A stretch of 64,000 nucleotides of DNA from Mycobacterium sp. (GTDB lineage: Bacteria; Actinomycetota; Actinomycetes; Mycobacteriales; Mycobacteriaceae): positions 1 to 64,000 of the forward strand of contig NZ_SCRH01000047.1 in NCBI RefSeq assembly GCF_004298145.1. The letters run 5' to 3'. A model generated the notes under the pieces. That model was not told the DNA's origin. It saw only the letters and a program-made list of their open reading frames with translations, and did not search any database. Below are positions 59,488-64,000 of the stretch, piece by piece. How positions within the stretch are numbered: position 1 is the first letter of the stretch; the number at the start of each line of letters is the position of its first letter. Both the position numbers and the translations under genes were made by a program.

Positions 59488-60947
59488 TTGTGCGCCTGGG
59501 TGGTTGGGGTTTCACGGGCCTGGCTGGAGAGGCGGTCTCGCTGCAGCTTCCCGCCCGCGGTCCGGGGCAGTTCGTCGACAAATTGGTATTCTCGTGGCCG
59601 TTTGTAGGACGCCAGCCGTGTGCTGGCCCAATGATGCAGCGCTTCGGCGGTCAGTCCGGGCGCCCGGGAGACTACCAGCGCGACCGTGGCCTCGCCGGTG
59701 CGCTGGTCCGGCTGTGCGACCACGGCGACCTCGTCGACGTCGGGGTGAGCAAGCAAAACTTGCTCGACTTCTGTCGGAGACACCTGGAACCCCGATACTT
59801 TGAAGATGTCTTTGAGGCGGTCGACGATTCGCACGCGGCCATCGGTGGCGATTTCAACGAGATCGCCGGTGGCAAACCATCCATCCGGCAAGAAAGCGTT
59901 TGAGTCTGTACCTACGTAGCCGGCCGCTACGCTGGGGCCCCGTACCTCGAGTTCGCCTGCGGCGGTGATCCGCAGCTGCGTCCCTTCGGTGGGATAGCCA
60001 GGCGAGTCGAGGCGCCAGCGCTCGGGCTCGTTGACCGGATTGAACGCCACCATCATCGCCTCGGTCATCCCGTAGGAGCACAAGAACCCCACCCCGGTGC
60101 GGTTGGTGATCTTCTGCGCGAGGTCAACAGGAACTGCGCTGCCACCCCACATGAAAAACCGCAGGGACGAAAAGTCTTCGGCGCGAAGGTCGTCTCGGTG
60201 GGCCAGTCGGTGGGCGACCGCTCCCGCGATCGGCCAGATTGTCACCCGTGCGTCTGTAATGTGGCGCAGCGATTCGTCAAGGTTGAACCGACGAAACAGG
60301 GTCATCTCGGCGCCGACGCTCAGCGCTGCCGCACTCATCGTGGCCCCAAAAATGTGACACAGCGGAAGTGTGATCTGCAATCGGTCGTCGTCGGAAAGTC
60401 GGAGATGGTGCCGCAGCTGTTCCACACCGCCGCAGAGACTTTCGACGGTATGGACCACGCCTTTGGGCAGCCCGGTCGTGCCGGAAGAGAACGGGATGTA
60501 GAGGGGCATGCCGGGCGACGGCGCGGTTGAGGGCGGGCGTTTCGGCGCCGCGTCGAGCAGCGAGTCCGTTGGGACGGCGATGTGCAGGCGTGCGGCAACA
60601 TCGGTAAATCGCGATACGTACACCGCCGCGGTGGCTGCGGCCGCAGCCAAAGCCTGCTCGATTTCGACCGGGGTCCAGTAGGGGTTCGGCGTGACGAACA
60701 CGGCACCGAGCCGGGCGAGGGCAAACTGCGCAATGAGATACTCCGGGCAATTGTCGACCAGCAGCGCGACCCGGGTGCCCTCGGCGACGCCGGCCGCCGC
60801 CAGACGGTCGGCGGCGGCTTCCACCGCGGCGTGCAGCGCACCGTACGTCCAGGTCTGGCCCTCAAATTGCAGGCCGACCCGCGTCGGCCACCGCGCGGAG
60901 GCCCTGGTCAGGTAACCGGCGTAGCCGCCCTCGTAGCGGCTGCTCAT
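59484..60947 (-). CDS. AMP-forming acyl-CoA ligase
   Basis: 487 aa. IPFSSGTTGLPKGVVHT (P-loop), CSYGMTEAMM, DGWFATGDLVEIATDGRVRIVDRLKDIFKVSGFQVSPTEVE and AGGKLQRDRL (catalytic Lys) define it. Somewhat shorter than the other two ligases in the window and closer to 4-coumarate-CoA ligase-type members. It lies between the lipocalin-like gene and the thioesterase on the minus strand. Confidence 0.92.
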   Translation of the reverse strand: MSSRYEGGYAGYLTRASARWPTRVGLQFEGQTWTYGALHAAVEAAADRLAAAGVAEGTRVALLVDNCPEYLIAQFALARLGAVFVTPNPYWTPVEIEQALAAAAATAAVYVSRFTDVAARLHIAVPTDSLLDAAPKRPPSTAPSPGMPLYIPFSSGTTGLPKGVVHTVESLCGGVEQLRHHLRLSDDDRLQITLPLCHIFGATMSAAALSVGAEMTLFRRFNLDESLRHITDARVTIWPIAGAVAHRLAHRDDLRAEDFSSLRFFMWGGSAVPVDLAQKITNRTGVGFLCSYGMTEAMMVAFNPVNEPERWRLDSPGYPTEGTQLRITAAGELEVRGPSVAAGYVGTDSNAFLPDGWFATGDLVEIATDGRVRIVDRLKDIFKVSGFQVSPTEVEQVLLAHPDVDEVAVVAQPDQRTGEATVALVVSRAPGLTAEALHHWASTRLASYKRPREYQFVDELPRTAGGKLQRDRLSSQARETPTTQAHK

Positions 60948-60956
60948 CGACCCGAG

Positions 60957-61988
60957 CTACCGACGCCGCGAATTGCCCGCGGCCGGGACCGTTTCGCCCC
61001 ACGCCATCCACACATCTGGCATGCGGGTGTCATCAGCGCGGTGAATGCGCCCTTCCTGCTGCGGGTTCGGCATGTAACCCAGGCCGCGCATGTGCCCTTC
61101 AGGATCCGGCTCACATACCCAGTCAACGCCGTCGATCGTGTAGGTGATGCCGTCATGCCAATACCCATCGGCGGCGCGGGCGATGTTGATGTCCATCGAG
61201 GAGGCCGATGTGACCGAGCCGTCGCTGTGTGCGGTGACGCCGACATGAAAATCTCGCTGCCCGAACAGAAAATGGCCGATCTCGCAGCTGCCGTCGTCCC
61301 AGTGGTTCGCCCATGAGTACCACGTGAGGTATTCGGCATCGTGAAGCGGATCTTTATCCATGTAAAGCCGCCCACCCGGATACATCCACGCTTCCTCCCA
61401 GAACAGGAATCCGCGGGCCGGCTTTCCGACCACCAGCCCGTCGACCAACCACGTCTGGCTGATGTAGAGCAGCGAGGCATCGCGCCCGGGCAGGTACCAC
61501 TGCAGTGGTGAGGCCGCCAGGGCACCCGACATGTCGATGACGCCCTCTTCGGTGTACCTGAAGTTCTCCTTGTTGAGTACCAAGCGCATCGGCTGCCCCT
61601 CGGCGTCGGGTGCCGAGGACAGCGTGGCGGTGCCTTCGTCGGTCAACTCGGCCTGAACGGCGGCACTGTCCACCGCATAGCGGGCCTCCTTGCGCAGCTG
61701 CATGCCCTCGCGTCCGGTCCCGGTGTTGAGCAGAATGTGCTTGCCGCCCAGAGACTGCCGACCGTCCTCGCGGGCGTCCGGAGGCGTTGCCGCGATCCGT
61801 CGCATGGTGCTGTACAGGGTGCCGTCCTCGTCGCGGAGGGTTCCCCAGATGTATCCGGCCTCCCGTTGCAGGCCCAGGATCGATTCGTTGGTGACGAAGT
61901 CGTTGGGGTCGAAGTCTCGACCGGAGGCCAACGCGGCGTGATTGAAGGTGCCCGACCGAACCGGGCCGGCCAGGGTGGGGGTGTTCAT
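60957..61988 (-). CDS. lipocalin-fold (AttH/CrtC-like) protein
   Basis: 343 aa, mostly strand. REAGYIWGTLRDEDGTLYSTMRRIAATPP near the N-terminus parallels the protein at 35972. Later WLVDGLVVGKPARGFLFWEEAWMYPGG and TWYSWANHWDDGSCEIGHFLFGQRDFHVGVT look like the second barrel of AttH/hydroxyneurosporene-synthase-type proteins. No signal peptide. ATG has AGGAAGG upstream. It lies nine bases before the ligase gene. Function uncertain; isoprenoid or lipid binding or hydration is one possibility. Confidence 0.72.
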   Translation of the reverse strand: MNTPTLAGPVRSGTFNHAALASGRDFDPNDFVTNESILGLQREAGYIWGTLRDEDGTLYSTMRRIAATPPDAREDGRQSLGGKHILLNTGTGREGMQLRKEARYAVDSAAVQAELTDEGTATLSSAPDAEGQPMRLVLNKENFRYTEEGVIDMSGALAASPLQWYLPGRDASLLYISQTWLVDGLVVGKPARGFLFWEEAWMYPGGRLYMDKDPLHDAEYLTWYSWANHWDDGSCEIGHFLFGQRDFHVGVTAHSDGSVTSASSMDINIARAADGYWHDGITYTIDGVDWVCEPDPEGHMRGLGYMPNPQQEGRIHRADDTRMPDVWMAWGETVPAAGNSRRR

Positions 61989-62022
61989 ATGGTGACCTTC
62001 CTACTGATGGCGGACAAATCTT

Positions 62023-63240
62023 CTAGATCGCGTGGCAGGCACGCAGCTTGTCGATATCGGCGTCGGATTTGCCCAGGACCGACGTCAGCACTTCGTGGGT
62101 GTGCTGGCCGAGGCGGGGCGGTGCGGCATAGGAGTCCAGCGGAGTGGCCGAAAAGCGAATCGGATTGGCCAGCAGGTCCAGGCTATTACCGTTAGAGTCC
62201 TCGATCGTCCTGCGCACCTGACGGTGCTGGATCTGGGGGTTGGCGAACACCCCGTCCATCGTGTTGACCGGGCTCACCGGGACGTCCTGGTCTTCCAGGC
62301 ACGAGATCCAGTGCGCCGCCTTGCGTTCAGCGAAGATTTCGTTGAGGGTTGACAGCACCAGGTCGCGATTGGCAATCCGTGACGAGACAGTGGCGAATCG
62401 GGGATCCGTTGCCAGTTCCGGGCGTCCGACCGCCGTCGCGAGACCGGTCCATTGCCGAGCGGTGGAGGCCACGACGAAGATTTCGGCGTCGGCGCATTGA
62501 AAAGCCTGTGAGGGGATGCCGCCGAAGCCGCCGTTGCCTCGTCGCGGAGCCGCGACCCCCGAAACGAGATAGTTCTGCGCATAGTGTGACAGTGCAGCCA
62601 CACCGCAGTCCAAAAGTGCCAGATCAATGAATTGGCCTGTGCCACTGATGGCATCGCGGTAGTGAAGAGCCGCGAGTATTGCTGACGAAGCGTAAAGTCC
62701 GGTCAGCACGTCGACCATGGAAACGCCGACTTTCATCGGTCCGGCTCCGGGCTCACCGTCGGGAACGCCTGACACGCTCATCATTCCGCTCATCGCCTGA
62801 AAGACACCGTCGTAACCGGCGCGCTGCGCGTACGGACCGTCCTGTCCGAATCCGGTCACCGAGCAGTACACCAGGCGCGGGTTGCGCTCGCAAAGTCCCG
62901 GGTAGTCGAGCCCGTATTTTGCGAGCACGCCACACCGGTAATTCTCGATGAGCACATCGGAGTGTTCCGCCAACTCGGCGATCAACGTCGCCCCCTCGGG
63001 CCGCGAATGGTCGATGGTGATGGAGCGCTTGTTGCGATTGGCGCTGAGATAAAAACCTGACTGGTTATCGTCGGGCTCGCCGAAAAAGGGCGGGCCATAT
63101 TGGCGGGCGTCATCGCCGACACCGGGCCGCTCGACCTTGATGACTTCTGCACCCAGGTCCGCTAACAATTGAGAAGCTAACGGGGCAGCGAGGATTCGAC
63201 TTAGGTCAAGCACTCGTGTGCCGACAAGCGGACCACTCAC
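62023..63240 (-). CDS. family III (CaiB/BaiF) CoA transferase
   Basis: 405 aa. GTRVLDLSRILAAPLASQLLADLGAEVIKVERPGVGDDARQYGPPF is a textbook family III start; NRNKRSITIDHSRPEG and GYDGVFQAMSGMMSVSG with the catalytic Asp follow. More typical than the enzyme at 12612. GTG 63240 overlaps the upstream FadE stop (GTGA). Confidence 0.93.
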   Translation of the reverse strand: MSGPLVGTRVLDLSRILAAPLASQLLADLGAEVIKVERPGVGDDARQYGPPFFGEPDDNQSGFYLSANRNKRSITIDHSRPEGATLIAELAEHSDVLIENYRCGVLAKYGLDYPGLCERNPRLVYCSVTGFGQDGPYAQRAGYDGVFQAMSGMMSVSGVPDGEPGAGPMKVGVSMVDVLTGLYASSAILAALHYRDAISGTGQFIDLALLDCGVAALSHYAQNYLVSGVAAPRRGNGGFGGIPSQAFQCADAEIFVVASTARQWTGLATAVGRPELATDPRFATVSSRIANRDLVLSTLNEIFAERKAAHWISCLEDQDVPVSPVNTMDGVFANPQIQHRQVRRTIEDSNGNSLDLLANPIRFSATPLDSYAAPPRLGQHTHEVLTSVLGKSDADIDKLRACHAI

Positions 63241-64000
63241 GACACTGCCTTGGGTTCACGGGGGAGCCCGAGCACCCGCTCGCTGATGATGTTCTTCTGG
63301 ATTTCGCTGGTGCCGGCGTAGATTGTCTCGGCCCGCGCGCGGATGAAGGCGCGTCGCACACTCGTCGAAGCCGAGTCGGGCCCCGATCCCCATTCGGTAC
63401 CGAGGAGCGCATCGGAGCCCAAAATATCCATGGCGACTTCGCTGAACTGTTGGTGCCATCTCGACCAGTAGTACTTTCCGATAGACGCCTCGGGACCAAA
63501 CTTGCCGTCCCGCAATGCCGCCGATAGCGACCGTAAGTTGTTGTACGCCATAATCTGCAGACCGATGTAGGAGTCGACGAGTTTGTGTCGCAGTATCGGA
63601 TCAGCGCTAGCATGTCGATGCCGGGCCAACTCCAGGACTTGGCTCATCTCTCGTCGGAACGAGAACTGATAGTTGAGCACTGACGTGGCCCGCTCATGGC
63701 CCAGTGTGGTCATCGCTGCGCTCCACCCGTCGCCCTCGCTGCCCAGGACGTTGTCTATTGAGGTGCGGGCGCCGTCGAAGAAGACCTCGTTGAACCCGCT
63801 GTCACCCAACATCGTTCGGATCGGAACGATCTGCACACCCGGCTGGTCGAGTGGAATGAGCATATAGGACAGCCCGGCATGACGCACCGACCCGGGCTCG
63901 GTGCGCACGATGGCGAAAATCCAATCTGCGTGTTGGGCGAATGTCGTCCAGATTTTCTGACCGGTGATGACCCAGTCGTCGACATCGCGTTCGGCGCGTG
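63237..64000 (-). CDS. acyl-CoA dehydrogenase (partial; 5' end beyond the window)
   Basis: At least 254 residues are present, entering at ...WVITGQKIWTTFAQHADWIFAIVRTEPGS and ending YAGTSEIQKNIISERVLGLPREPK. The visible part spans the middle and C-terminal domains of a full-length FadE. The frame is open to the window edge. It is the upstream gene of the minus operon running from here through CoA transferase, lipocalin-like protein and ligase to thioesterase. Confidence 0.92.
   Translation of the reverse strand, partial: RAERDVDDWVITGQKIWTTFAQHADWIFAIVRTEPGSVRHAGLSYMLIPLDQPGVQIVPIRTMLGDSGFNEVFFDGARTSIDNVLGSEGDGWSAAMTTLGHERATSVLNYQFSFRREMSQVLELARHRHASADPILRHKLVDSYIGLQIMAYNNLRSLSAALRDGKFGPEASIGKYYWSRWHQQFSEVAMDILGSDALLGTEWGSGPDSASTSVRRAFIRARAETIYAGTSEIQKNIISERVLGLPREPKAVS

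Overview
The window is GC-rich chromosomal DNA from a Mycobacterium, most likely a nontuberculous species. The left end keeps the M. tuberculosis neighbourhood hemW (Rv2388c) / SbtA-like permease (Rv2387) / mbtI (Rv2386c) in inverted orientation. mbtI has an IdeR-type iron box directly before its GTG start. GTG starts are frequent, stop/start overlaps (ATGA, GTGA, TGATG) are common, and FadE/FadA/FadD, TetR, P450 and mycofactocin-linked SDR families dominate.

Layout. (1) 1-6060: possible IS remnant, hemW, permease, a 70-aa protein, mbtI and a desA1-like desaturase. (2) 6061-11779: a possible small secreted peptide, then a minus-strand operon of lipase, SDR, ferritin-like protein, Baeyer-Villiger-type monooxygenase and a MerR regulator. 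The lipase gene carries an in-frame 54-bp tandem repeat. (3) 12114-64000: about 50 kb of nearly continuous CoA-linked oxidative catabolism genes in several divergent operons, running off the right edge.

The most unusual unit is 13956-19246. Five genes with overlapping ends encode a Rieske oxygenase, both halves of a thiamine-diphosphate 2-oxoacid/acetoin dehydrogenase E1, a free-standing 80-aa lipoyl domain, and a KstD-like flavoprotein. No E2 acyltransferase or E3 lipoamide dehydrogenase is encoded anywhere in the window. A perfect 24-bp palindrome precedes the operon, and a near-copy precedes a SnoaL-like gene 13 kb away. Next to the operon lie an acyl-CoA ligase, an aldehyde dehydrogenase, a mycofactocin-coupled SDR, an LLM flavoprotein broken by an in-frame amber codon, and a P450.

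Further right are paired (probably heteromeric) acyl-CoA dehydrogenases, family I and family III CoA transferases, MaoC and crotonase hydratases, three thiolase-fold enzymes plus a DUF35/OB-fold partner, two amidohydrolases, a second P450, a KshA-like Rieske oxygenase flanked by two GntR regulators, a three-gene membrane-protein operon that includes a 34-aa peptide, and two related lipocalin-fold (AttH/CrtC-like) proteins. Together these suggest uptake or processing, ring hydroxylation and dehydrogenation, carbon-carbon cleavage, CoA activation and beta-oxidation of a cyclic, steroid- or terpenoid-like compound. The substrate cannot be read from sequence. No RNA genes and no CRISPR array were seen.
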